Source: DATFDN01 sp963830565
GTDB lineage: Bacteria; Pseudomonadota; Alphaproteobacteria; Acetobacterales; Acetobacteraceae
Direction of reading: 5' to 3'
Length of the DNA stretch: 64,000 bases
Assembly (NCBI GenBank): GCA_963830565.1
Contig: CAWHMO010000011.1
Location: forward strand, 62,001 to 126,000
The notes beneath the pieces are model-generated. The model searched no databases, had not been told where the DNA came from, and saw only the letters and a list, made by a program, of their open reading frames with translations. The translations under genes and the position numbers were made by a program. Numbering within the stretch: the stretch's first letter is position 1; every line of letters begins with the position of its first letter. Of this stretch, positions 18,160-25,886 are shown one piece after another.

Positions 18160-18188
18160 GTCTGAGAGGTGTTGGTTGCAACTCAGAC
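18160..18188. promoter_or_regulatory. Inverted repeat upstream of the dcd cassette
   Basis: gtctgag (18160-18166) and ctcagac (18182-18188) form a 7-bp inverted repeat with a 15-base spacer, about 60 bases before the first gene of the cassette. Its position would suit an operator, but there is only one copy and no further support. Confidence 0.25.
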
Positions 18189-18245
18189 AGGTGGGCTGAC
18201 GGCTCGTACAGCTGCGGCAGTTTAGCGTGAGCGCAGGGGAGTAGC

Positions 18246-18506
18246 ATGCCACGTATTACGGTCGAGCAGGTCGAAGAGGGACTGCATCCGAGCGAGGTTG
18301 TGGTGACGATACGCACCGCCGACGGAAAAATGGAAGAGGTTGCCGTTGACCGGCAACTCGTCGAGCAAGGCGGGCTGAGGGTATATCCCGTCAGCTCCGG
18401 CAACGAGGGCATCCTTGTCGAGCTCCCGCGCGAGACGCTGAGCGGAATATGGCGCGTCTTGATGCCGAAGGCTTCGGTTTCCGGCATGGAGGAGGTCGCC
18501 ATTTGA
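18246..18506 (+). CDS. 86-aa unknown protein coupled to dCTP deaminase
   Basis: Starts at ATG 18246 behind GGGGAG. It is mostly beta-strand-like with alternating hydrophobic residues (SEVVVTIRTADGKMEEVAV, EGILVELPRETL). There is no Cys, signal peptide or membrane segment. Its stop TGA overlaps the TTG start of dcd (TTGA), and its last codons contain the GGAGGAGG that serves dcd, so the two are strictly co-translated. Base composition is lower in GC than the flanking tkt-pgk genes. I do not recognise the family. A partner or regulator of the deaminase is plausible but unproven. Confidence 0.7.
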   Translation: MPRITVEQVEEGLHPSEVVVTIRTADGKMEEVAVDRQLVEQGGLRVYPVSSGNEGILVELPRETLSGIWRVLMPKASVSGMEEVAI

Positions 18507-19060
18507 TCCTAACTGATCGGGAAATCCGCCTGTCAATCGCGGAGGGGGTAATCATCGTCGATCCCCCGCCCGGCGCCTCGGCCTATAGCTCAACGAGTCT
18601 GGATCTGACGCTCGACGAGAACTTTCGTACCTTCACCGAAGGCAAGGTCGGCCTGGAGTTGACGATCGACCCGGCCAAACCGGGCTACAAGCTCCAGGAT
18701 GCACTGGCTCAAGTTTCCAACCCTCAAGTGATTGATGCTAATGACGGATTCGTACTTGGAAGAAATCGGTTAGTGCTTGCCTGGACGAAGGAGCGAGTTC
18801 ACCTCAAGCCCACGGCACGCGTCGCTGCCCGCGTGGAGGGGAAAAGTTCTCTGGCCCGTCTCGGCTTAGCAATCCATGTGACGGCACCGACGATCCATGC
18901 GGGCTTTCCCGGCCAAATCCAGCTCGAAGTCATCAATCACGGGCCCCTTCCAATTCGGCTAAGGGCCGGAATGCCGATCTGTCAATTGATTTTCGAGCAG
19001 ACACTTGGGTTTCCCGAAACCGGTTACGGAGGGCAGTTCAGCGGTCAGCTCAGCCGATAA
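18503..19060 (+). CDS. dcd: dCTP deaminase family protein
   Basis: 185 aa, the canonical length for dCTP deaminase, which makes dUTP from dCTP. Motifs: EGKSSLARLGL (~res 112-122) with the substrate-binding Ser and Arg, then IHAGFPGQIQLEVINHGPL (~131-149) with the catalytic Glu at about 142, then GMPICQLIFE (~156-165). The start is TTG 18503, set by GAGGAGG 7 bases upstream and by overlap with the previous stop; a longer reading from 18449 adds no homologous sequence. The canonical HTVDPGF is replaced by VTAPTIHAGF, so specificity may differ. Its 3' end overlaps the convergent LLM gene by 11 bases. Confidence 0.8.
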   Translation: MILTDREIRLSIAEGVIIVDPPPGASAYSSTSLDLTLDENFRTFTEGKVGLELTIDPAKPGYKLQDALAQVSNPQVIDANDGFVLGRNRLVLAWTKERVHLKPTARVAARVEGKSSLARLGLAIHVTAPTIHAGFPGQIQLEVINHGPLPIRLRAGMPICQLIFEQTLGFPETGYGGQFSGQLSR

Positions 19061-20054
19061 ATCTTGTTCCCGCCATCATTAAATCCGACAGCAGAGGCAT
19101 CGCCTCCTCAGCGAACCCGGCGATCTGCCGATCCCGCTCCTCGTATGGCCCGACGAAATCCAGCACGACATGGCGCACCCCCGCCGCGTGGAAGGCGCGG
19201 ATGCGCTCGGCCACCTGCGCCGGGGTGCCGAGGGCGCAATAGCGGCGGGCCGGGTTGCGGAAATCCATGGCGTAGCGCACCGACAACGACGCGGAGGCGG
19301 CGTCCAACGCCGCCTCGAAGCTCGAATCTAGCCGGGTGAAAAGCAGGTGCCCGGTGCCAAAATCCTGCAAATCTCGCCCGGCCTGGCTCGCGGCATCTTC
19401 GATCTCGGCCAGGGCCTGCGCGTACATCTCGGGCGTGACGACATACGACAGATACCCGTCGCCCAGCCGCGCCGTCCGCCTCAGCGCCGCCTTGCTCCGC
19501 CCGCCGAACCAGATCGGCGGGCCACTTGGCTGGCGTGGCGGCGGGCGGAGCGCGACATCCTCGAACCCGCCGTAGAAGCCGCCCTGGCGCGTAACCGGGG
19601 CGCCGGTCCAGAACTCGCGCAGCAGCCGCACCCCCTCGCCTAGCCGCGCGCCGCGTTCGGCCATTGGCACCCCGCACACCGCGTATTCCTGTGGGAACTC
19701 GCCGCCTACGCCGACCCCGAAGATCAGCCGCCCCTCGGTCAGGTGGTCGAGCGTGGCAACCTGCTTGGCGACCGGCGCGGGATGGCGCAGCGGCAGCAGA
19801 TAGACGCCGGTGCCGAGCAATAGCCGCCGGCTGACCACCGCCGCCTGCGCGAGTTGCAGCAGCGGGTCGACGACCGGGATGGCGAACGAGACATGATCGC
19901 CAGCCCAGAGCAAGTCGTAGCCGGCGCGGTCCACAAGCTCGACCAGGGCCACCAGCTCGTCGATGCGCGGTTCCCAAGGTCCGCTCGCCGGCTCGGTCCG
20001 CCGATGGATGGTCTGCACGCCGATGCGCAGGCGCGGATCCAGGGTCAGGGTCAT
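19050..20054 (-). CDS. Luciferase-like monooxygenase (LLM) family oxidoreductase
   Basis: 334-aa TIM-barrel flavin enzyme (F420- or FMN-dependent). Seen: RAGYDLLWAGDHVSFAIP (~res 40-57), LGTGVYLLPLRHPAPVAKQ (~77-95), the conserved DHLTEGRLIFGVGVGGEFPQEY loop (as two pieces around res 98-120), and GPPIWFGGRSKAALRRTA. The ATG at 20054 overlaps the stop of the upstream LLM gene (ATGA), so they are coupled. Substrate unknown; LLM genes of this sort commonly act in xenobiotic or sulfonate catabolism. Confidence 0.8.
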   Translation of the reverse strand: MTLTLDPRLRIGVQTIHRRTEPASGPWEPRIDELVALVELVDRAGYDLLWAGDHVSFAIPVVDPLLQLAQAAVVSRRLLLGTGVYLLPLRHPAPVAKQVATLDHLTEGRLIFGVGVGGEFPQEYAVCGVPMAERGARLGEGVRLLREFWTGAPVTRQGGFYGGFEDVALRPPPRQPSGPPIWFGGRSKAALRRTARLGDGYLSYVVTPEMYAQALAEIEDAASQAGRDLQDFGTGHLLFTRLDSSFEAALDAASASLSVRYAMDFRNPARRYCALGTPAQVAERIRAFHAAGVRHVVLDFVGPYEERDRQIAGFAEEAMPLLSDLMMAGTRFIG

Positions 20055-21106
20055 GCCGGAGGCTCCCAGTCTGCGAAACCCGCGAAGACGTGCGGGATGC
20101 GCTTGATGTCGCCGACCAGCTCGCGCGCCAATCCGACAGGGGTGCCGGAGGAAAGCTGGAGATCGAAGGCGTCCGCGACACCGCCGAACCGCCGCTCGAT
20201 GGCGGCGCCCAGATCCTCGAACGTGGCGCAGGCGGCGAAGAGGTGCACCACGTCGTCGGAGATCAGCGCCGGCATCTCCGCCCATCGGCCGGTGACCGAG
20301 AGCCGATGCAGCGTCGCTCCCAGCTCCTCCAACCCATGCAGCGCCAGGATCGGCAGATAGGTGCGGGTCGAGCCGTAGAAGGCGACGCGCGCGCGGACCT
20401 TCTCCATGGAAGCCGCCACGCTCGCCTCGTCGGGGCCGGTGCAGACGAATCCGCCGCCGTGGATGTCGAAATGCGCGCGCTGGCGCCCGCCGCGCTGTAT
20501 CCCGGTGTGCAGGTTCGGCAGGCAAACCTCCTCCAGGTAGCGGCGCGAGCAGAGCGGGTGCAGGCGCACGCCGTCGCAGTGCTGGCCGGCCATGCGCAGC
20601 ATCGCCTCGCCGACCGCCGAGACGGTGACGGGCACCATGGCCAGCCCGGTCGGCTCGGGCGAGAAGTCGGGGGTCATCAAGGTCAGGGTGTAGTGCTCGC
20701 TGTGGTAGTCGAGCCGGCCGCGCGTCTCCCAGCAGCGCCAGATGGCGCGCAACGCGCCGATATAGTCGCGCAGCCGCGGCGCCGGAGCGGTCCAGGCGAC
20801 GCCGAAGCGCCGCTCGTTGTGGCCCTTCACCTGGCTGCCCAGGCCGAGCACGAAGCGGCCCCTGGAATTGGCCTGCAAGTCCCAGGCCTCAATTGCCGTC
20901 ACCGTCGGACTGCGCGGAAAGGCGACCGCGATCGAGGGGGTCAGCTCGACGCGCTCCGTGGCGAGTGCCGCGAAGGCGAGCGGCGTGAACACCTCGTGGC
21001 CCAGCTCCACCGTCATCAGCGCGTCGAACCCGGCCGCCTCGGCTTGCTGCGCGGCTGGTGCCACGTCGCGCCAGTCCTGCATCGGCAGCACCGTGAACAC
21101 CCGCAT
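20051..21106 (-). CDS. LLM-family oxidoreductase, TIGR03617-like
   Basis: 351-aa flavin-dependent enzyme starting at MRVFTVLPMQDWRDVAP (ATG 21106, behind GGAGGGAGAGGG). Characteristic stretches: ATERVELTPSIAVAFPRSP (~res 51-69), SRGRFVLGLGSQVKGHNERR (~85-104), MVPVTVSAVGEAMLRMAG, and FYGSTRTYLPIL near residue 250. It closely parallels the protein at 21971-23005 on the opposite strand, suggesting duplication. It is divergent from the enoyl-CoA hydratase gene, separated by 80 bases. Confidence 0.8.
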   Translation of the reverse strand: MRVFTVLPMQDWRDVAPAAQQAEAAGFDALMTVELGHEVFTPLAFAALATERVELTPSIAVAFPRSPTVTAIEAWDLQANSRGRFVLGLGSQVKGHNERRFGVAWTAPAPRLRDYIGALRAIWRCWETRGRLDYHSEHYTLTLMTPDFSPEPTGLAMVPVTVSAVGEAMLRMAGQHCDGVRLHPLCSRRYLEEVCLPNLHTGIQRGGRQRAHFDIHGGGFVCTGPDEASVAASMEKVRARVAFYGSTRTYLPILALHGLEELGATLHRLSVTGRWAEMPALISDDVVHLFAACATFEDLGAAIERRFGGVADAFDLQLSSGTPVGLARELVGDIKRIPHVFAGFADWEPPA

Positions 21107-21186
21107 GACCCTCTCCCTCCCCGCTGGCGCGAGCTTGCCTGTGCCCGCTGCTCCAGCCAAGCTCCGGGAAACGAGAGAGGGATGCG

Positions 21187-21969
21187 ATGTCGGACGTACT
21201 GGAAACCGTCGAGGACGGCGTCGGCATCCTGACGCTGAACCGGCCCGACCGGCTGAACGCGCTGTCGCAGCCGATGCTGGCCGGGGTGCGGGAGGGTCTG
21301 GCCCGGATGGCCGAAGATGAAGCGGTGGGCGCCATCGTCATCACCGGCGCCGGGCGCGGCTTCTGCGCTGGTGGCGACGTGAAGGACATGGCGAGCCGCA
21401 CGGAGCAGACCTACGAGGAGCGCGTCACACGCCTGTCGCGGATGCACGAGCTGCCGCAGATCATGCGCCGCCATCCCAAGGTCATCGTCGGCATGGTGAA
21501 CGGCCCGGCTTTCGGCGCCGGCCTCGGCCTCGCGATGGCGTGCGACCTGCGCGTGGCGGCGCGCTCCGCCCGCTTCGGCACCGCCTTCGCCAACATCGCC
21601 TACTCGGGCGACTTCGGCGGCACGTGGCTGCTGACCCAGCTCGTGGGTCCGGCGAAGGCGCGGGAGATGTATCTGCTCGGCGATCCAATCGACGCCGAGC
21701 AGGCGGCTTCGATCGGACTGGTGAACCGGGTCGTGGACGATGCGGCGCTGGCCGAGGAGGCGATGGCGCTGGCCCGCCGCCTCGCCGCCGGCCCGCGCCT
21801 CGCCTATGGCTACATCAAGCGCAATCTTAACGCGGCCGAGACCGAGACGCTCGCCACGGTGTGCGACCTGGAGGCGGTGCATCAGGCGCGGACCGGCCTC
21901 TCGGAGGATCACCGCGAGGCGGTAACGGCGTTCGCCGAGAAGCGCCGGCCGGTGTTCCGGGGACGCTGA
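21187..21969 (+). CDS. Enoyl-CoA hydratase/isomerase family protein
   Basis: 260-aa crotonase-fold enzyme acting on acyl-CoA thioesters. The oxyanion-hole segment GAGRGFCAGGDVKDMAS lies at ~res 57-73, and the second segment NGPAFGAGLGLAMACDLR at ~103-120. Where many hydratases have a catalytic Glu, this one reads AYSGDFGGTWLL, so activity could be that of an isomerase or another crotonase. GAGAGGGA precedes the ATG. The next LLM gene starts 1 base after its stop, so the two form a tight operon, likely for degradation of a CoA-activated compound. Confidence 0.85.
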   Translation: MSDVLETVEDGVGILTLNRPDRLNALSQPMLAGVREGLARMAEDEAVGAIVITGAGRGFCAGGDVKDMASRTEQTYEERVTRLSRMHELPQIMRRHPKVIVGMVNGPAFGAGLGLAMACDLRVAARSARFGTAFANIAYSGDFGGTWLLTQLVGPAKAREMYLLGDPIDAEQAASIGLVNRVVDDAALAEEAMALARRLAAGPRLAYGYIKRNLNAAETETLATVCDLEAVHQARTGLSEDHREAVTAFAEKRRPVFRGR

Positions 21970-21970
21970 G

Positions 21971-23005
21971 ATGCGCCTCGCGACCGCGCTGCCGCAGGAC
22001 GATTTGCGGCGCGTGCCGGACGCGGCGCGCGCGGCCGAGGCGGCGGGCTACGACGCGCTGCTCACGATGGAGAACAAGCACGACCCGTTCCTCGCGCACG
22101 CGCCGGCGGCGCTGGCGACCGAGCGGGTGGAGCTTGCGACCTCGGTCGCCATCGCCTTCCCGCGCAGCCCGATGGTGGTCGCCAACGCCAGCTGGGATCT
22201 GCAGATCGCCTCGCGCGGGCGTTTCGTGCTCGGCCTCGGCCCGCAGATCCGCCCCCACAACGAGCGCCGCTTCTCGGTGCCGTGGTCGCCGCCGGCACCG
22301 CGCCTGCGCGAATACGTCCACGCGCTGCGGGCAATCTGGACCAGCTGGCAGACCGGCGAGCGGCTGCGCTTCGAGGGCCGGCACTACGCCTTCACGCTGA
22401 TGCCGCCCTACTTCGTCCCGCGGTCGCGGAACATGCGAATGGTCCCCGTGACACTCGCCGCGGTCGGCCCGCATTCGCTGCGCTTGGCCGGGGAGGTGGC
22501 GGACGGGGTGCGCCTGCACGGCTTCTGCACGCGCCGCTACCTGGAACAGGAGGTGATGCCCCGGTTGGCCGAGGGATTCGCGCGCACCGGACGCGACCGA
22601 GCCGCCTTCGAGATCGCCGGCGGCGGCTTCATCGCCACCGGGCGAGACGAAGAGGAAACGGCGCGAATGGTCGAGGTGGCGCGCGGCCGGATCGCGTTCT
22701 ACGGCTCGACGCCGGGGTATTGGCCGGTCCTGGAGGCGCACGGGTTGGGCGATCTGGGGCGGAAGCTGAACGCACTCTCGAAGGAGGGGAGATGGGCGGA
22801 GATGAGCCGCGAAATCCCCGACGGGGTGGTGCATCTGTTCGCCGCCGTCGGCACCCACGCGACGATCGCGCGCGCCATCGAGCAGCGTTTCGGGGGATTG
22901 GCCGATACCGTCTCGCTGGCCGGCAACGCGCCCGTGCCTGCGGATCTGCTGGCGGAGATACAGCGCATCCCGGCGCGATTCGAAGGCTTCAGGACCGCGT
23001 GGTAG
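21971..23005 (+). CDS. LLM-family oxidoreductase, TIGR03617-like
   Basis: 344-aa flavin-dependent TIM-barrel enzyme. It shares ATERVELATSVAIAFPRSPM, SRGRFVLGLGPQIRPHNERR, MVPVTLAAVGPHSLRLAG and FYGSTPGYWPVLEAHG with the divergent gene at 20051-21106, so the two are paralogues. It is directly downstream of the enoyl-CoA hydratase with almost no gap. The start MRLATALPQDDLRRVPDAA aligns with the paralogue start. Substrate unknown. Confidence 0.8.
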   Translation: MRLATALPQDDLRRVPDAARAAEAAGYDALLTMENKHDPFLAHAPAALATERVELATSVAIAFPRSPMVVANASWDLQIASRGRFVLGLGPQIRPHNERRFSVPWSPPAPRLREYVHALRAIWTSWQTGERLRFEGRHYAFTLMPPYFVPRSRNMRMVPVTLAAVGPHSLRLAGEVADGVRLHGFCTRRYLEQEVMPRLAEGFARTGRDRAAFEIAGGGFIATGRDEEETARMVEVARGRIAFYGSTPGYWPVLEAHGLGDLGRKLNALSKEGRWAEMSREIPDGVVHLFAAVGTHATIARAIEQRFGGLADTVSLAGNAPVPADLLAEIQRIPARFEGFRTAW

Positions 23006-23106
23006 GAATGATCTTACCTGCAACGTGATGCCGCCGCAAGAGTCGCTTGTGAGCGCGCCTTCCCGCCACTATAGCTTCCTGGCATCCAGGAGTTGCCGGT
23101 CGCTCG

Positions 23107-23832
23107 ATGTCGCAAACGCCCGTCTACAAGCGCGTCCTGCTGAAAGTCTCCGGCGAGGCGCTCATGGCTCGGCGCGACTACGGCCTGGACAATGATAGGG
23201 TGCGCGCGATCGCCGCCGATATCGGCGACGTGGCCGCGATAGGCGTGCAGGTCTGCCTAGTGATCGGCGGCGGCAACATTTTCCGTGGCGTCTCGGCCGC
23301 CGCCGCCGGGATGGAGCGGGCGCAGGCCGACTATATCGGAATGCTGGCGACGGTGATGAACGCGCTGGCCATGCAGAGCGCGCTGGAAGCCAGGGGCGTG
23401 CCGACGCGCGTGCAGTCGGCCATCCCGATGGCCAGCGTGTGCGAGCCCTATATAAGGCGCCGGGCCGAGCGGCACATGGAAAAGGGCCGCGTGGTGATCT
23501 TCGCCGCCGGAACCGGCAACCCGTTCTTCACGACCGACACTGCCGCCGCCTTGCGCGCCGCGGAGATGACGTGCGACGCGCTGTTCAAGGGCACGCAGGT
23601 GGACGGGGTTTATTCCTCCGACCCGCGCCGGACGGCGGAAGCGGAGCGCTACGACGAGCTCACCTACCAGGATGTGCTGGCTAACCAACTCGCGGTGATG
23701 GACGCCGCGGCGATCAGCCTGGCGCGGGAGAACGCGTTGCCGATCGTCGTCTTCAACATCCACGCCCCCGGCGCATTCGCCGCGGTGGTCCGCGGCGAGG
23801 GCCGCTTCACCAGGATCATCGAACGGCGCTGA
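23107..23832 (+). CDS. pyrH: Uridylate kinase
   Basis: 241-aa amino-acid-kinase-fold UMP kinase. Seen: RVLLKVSGEALM at the N-terminus, VIGGGNIFRGVSAAAAGMER (~res 56-75), DYIGMLATVMNALAMQSALE (~78-97) and GTGNPFFTTDTAAALRA (~136-152). It heads the operon pyrH-frr-uppS-cdsA-dxr-rseP. In related bacteria rpsB-tsf lies directly upstream in the same direction; here it is about 5 kb away on the other strand. Confidence 0.96.
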   Translation: MSQTPVYKRVLLKVSGEALMARRDYGLDNDRVRAIAADIGDVAAIGVQVCLVIGGGNIFRGVSAAAAGMERAQADYIGMLATVMNALAMQSALEARGVPTRVQSAIPMASVCEPYIRRRAERHMEKGRVVIFAAGTGNPFFTTDTAAALRAAEMTCDALFKGTQVDGVYSSDPRRTAEAERYDELTYQDVLANQLAVMDAAAISLARENALPIVVFNIHAPGAFAAVVRGEGRFTRIIERR

Positions 23833-23851
23833 GACGCGCGGGAGGACCGAG

Positions 23852-24418
23852 ATGCCAGCCGATCTGAACACCCTCAAGCAGGACCTGACGCGGCGGATGG
23901 ACGGCGCGCTTGAGACGCTGCGCCGGGAGTTCGCCGGCCTGCGCACCGGACGCGCCAGCCCCGCCCTGCTGGAGCCGGTGCGCGTTCATGCCTACGGCAC
24001 CGAGGTGCCGCTGAACCAGGTCGGCAACACTGGTGTTCCCGAGCCGCGGATGCTCACCGTCCAGGTGTGGGATCGCTCGCTGGTCGGCGCCGTCGAGAAG
24101 GCCATCCGCGATGCCGGCCTTGGCCTCAACCCGGCTTCCGACGGACAGCTCGTCCGGGTGCCGATCCCGCAATTGACCACCGAGCGCCGGACCGAACTGG
24201 TCAAGCTCGCGCACAAATACGCCGAGGGCGCCAGGGTGGCGGTGCGGGCGGTGCGCCGCGACGGCATGGAGCAGATCAAGACCTACGAGAAGAAGCACGA
24301 GATCGGCGAGGACGTGGCCAAGACCTGGCACGACGAGGTGCAGAAGCTGACGGACCAGTACATCAGGCGCACTGACGAGTCCCTGGCCGACAAGGAGAAG
24401 GACATCAGGCAGGTCTGA
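23852..24418 (+). CDS. frr: Ribosome recycling factor
   Basis: 188 aa, normal length. Diagnostic stretches: MDGALETLRREFAGLRTGRA (~res 12-31), PVRVHAYGTEVPLNQVGN and VRAVRRDGMEQIKTYEKKHE. It splits terminated ribosomes with EF-G. It follows pyrH by 19 bases with GGGAGGA before the ATG, and uppS follows after 9 bases. Confidence 0.96.
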   Translation: MPADLNTLKQDLTRRMDGALETLRREFAGLRTGRASPALLEPVRVHAYGTEVPLNQVGNTGVPEPRMLTVQVWDRSLVGAVEKAIRDAGLGLNPASDGQLVRVPIPQLTTERRTELVKLAHKYAEGARVAVRAVRRDGMEQIKTYEKKHEIGEDVAKTWHDEVQKLTDQYIRRTDESLADKEKDIRQV

Positions 24419-24427
24419 GGAACCGGC

Positions 24428-25189
24428 GTGCCGCCGTTCATCCAGGCGCTCTCCGCCGGCGAGGCGGATGAGCAGACCCAGCCAAGCCCGCCACCTTCCC
24501 ACGTGGCCATCATCATGGACGGCAACGGCCGCTGGGCGCGGTCGCGCCACCTGCCGCGCGTGGCCGGGCATCGCGAAGGCGCGCGCGCCGTCCGCCGGAC
24601 CATCGAAGCGGCGATCGGCCACGGCGTCGGCTGGCTCACGCTGTACGCATTCAGCAGCGAGAACTGGCGCCGCCCGGCCGGGGAGGTGATCGATCTCACC
24701 GGATTGCTGCGCCACTATCTGCGCAGCGAGATCGCCGAGCTTGACGCCAACGGCGTGCGCCTGCGCGTCATCGGCGACCGCACGCGCTTCGATGCCGAGA
24801 TCCAGCGCGATCTGGCGGACGCCGAGGCGCGCACCAGCGCCAACCGCCGGCTCAATCTGATCGTGGCGCTATCCTACGGCTCGCGGGCCGAGATCGCGCA
24901 GGCAGCGCGCGGGGCCGCCGAGGCGGCGCGCGACGGCCGGCTTGATCCGGCGACGCTCGACGAGGCGAGCTTTGGCGGATTGCTCTCGACGGTCGGAATA
25001 CCCGATCCCGACTTGCTGATCCGCACCTCGGGCGAGCAGCGTCTGTCGAACTTCCTGCTCTGGCAGGCCGCCTACGCCGAGTTCCTGTTCATGGACGTAC
25101 TCTGGCCGGATTTCGGCGAGGCGCATTTCGCCGCCGCGCTGGCCGAGTATGCGCGCCGGGAGCGACGCTTTGGCGGACGGCCTGGCTGA
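24428..25189 (+). CDS. uppS: Isoprenyl transferase (undecaprenyl diphosphate synthase)
   Basis: 253-aa cis-prenyltransferase that makes the C55 lipid carrier for peptidoglycan. The catalytic Asp lies in VAIIMDGNGRWARSRHLPR (~res 28-46); LTLYAFSSENWRRP and the C-terminal LLIRTSGEQRLSNFLLWQAA are signatures. Starts at GTG 24428. The 3' end overlaps the frame of cdsA, indicating translational coupling. Confidence 0.95.
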   Translation: MPPFIQALSAGEADEQTQPSPPPSHVAIIMDGNGRWARSRHLPRVAGHREGARAVRRTIEAAIGHGVGWLTLYAFSSENWRRPAGEVIDLTGLLRHYLRSEIAELDANGVRLRVIGDRTRFDAEIQRDLADAEARTSANRRLNLIVALSYGSRAEIAQAARGAAEAARDGRLDPATLDEASFGGLLSTVGIPDPDLLIRTSGEQRLSNFLLWQAAYAEFLFMDVLWPDFGEAHFAAALAEYARRERRFGGRPG

Positions 25190-25886
25190 ACGCGTGATCC
25201 GTCCCCCGGCGCGTCGCCCCTGGGCGGATCTACGCGCGCGGGCGGTCTCGGCGCTGGTCCTTGCACCTCTAGCGCTCGGTGCGATGTGGGTTGGCGGCCC
25301 AGTGTTCCTCGTGCTGGTGGCGGCGCTCGCCCTCGGTCTCGCCTATGAATGGGCCAGCCTCTGCCGCGCCGGTGCCCTCCGGCGCGAATCGCTGGCGTGC
25401 GGAATATTCGCCATCGCCCTCTGGGCGATTGCCCTGGTCTGGCTGCGGGCGGACCCGCTCGTGGGGCGCGGGAATGTGATCGGGCTCGCGCTGGTGATTT
25501 GGGGCAGCGATGTCGGCGCCTATGTCGCCGGGCGGCTGATCGGCGGCCCACGTCTGGCGCCGCGCATCTCCCCCGGCAAGACCTGGGCGGGAGCGGCTGG
25601 CGGCGTGCTGGCTTCAGCCTTGGTCGCAGCATGTGCAGCCAAGCTACTTGTCTTAGAAGTTAATATCCCGGCGGCGCTTTGCCTCGGCGCCGCGCTTTCC
25701 GCCATCGGGCAGGCAGGTGATCTGGCGGAGAGCGCCGTCAAGCGCCGCTGCGGGGTGAAGGATTCCGGGCGGCTGATTCCTGGCCATGGCGGGCTGCTGG
25801 ACCGACTCGACGCGGCGTTGGCCGTGGTGCCGGTCGCGGCGGTCCTATCGCTCGCGCTCGGTCGTGGGGTAGTGCTGTGGCAATGA
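25149..25886 (+). CDS. cdsA: Phosphatidate cytidylyltransferase
   Basis: Integral membrane enzyme making CDP-diacylglycerol. About seven hydrophobic helices and the C-terminal signature GVKDSGRLIPGHGGLLDRLD with VKRRCG just before it. The start is uncertain: ATG 25149 lies inside uppS without a ribosome site, while TTG 25170 has GGGAG 7 bases upstream and GTG 25194 follows the uppS stop. The protein would be 230-245 aa, somewhat short but normal for alphaproteobacteria. The stop overlaps the dxr start. Confidence 0.9.
   Translation: MRAGSDALADGLAERVIRPPARRPWADLRARAVSALVLAPLALGAMWVGGPVFLVLVAALALGLAYEWASLCRAGALRRESLACGIFAIALWAIALVWLRADPLVGRGNVIGLALVIWGSDVGAYVAGRLIGGPRLAPRISPGKTWAGAAGGVLASALVAACAAKLLVLEVNIPAALCLGAALSAIGQAGDLAESAVKRRCGVKDSGRLIPGHGGLLDRLDAALAVVPVAAVLSLALGRGVVLWQ

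Noticed and set aside
18049..18245. Possible tRNA or small RNA in the gap before the dcd cassette
   Set aside because: No cloverleaf arms or TTCGA-type T-loop could be formed; only a 7-bp inverted repeat was found.
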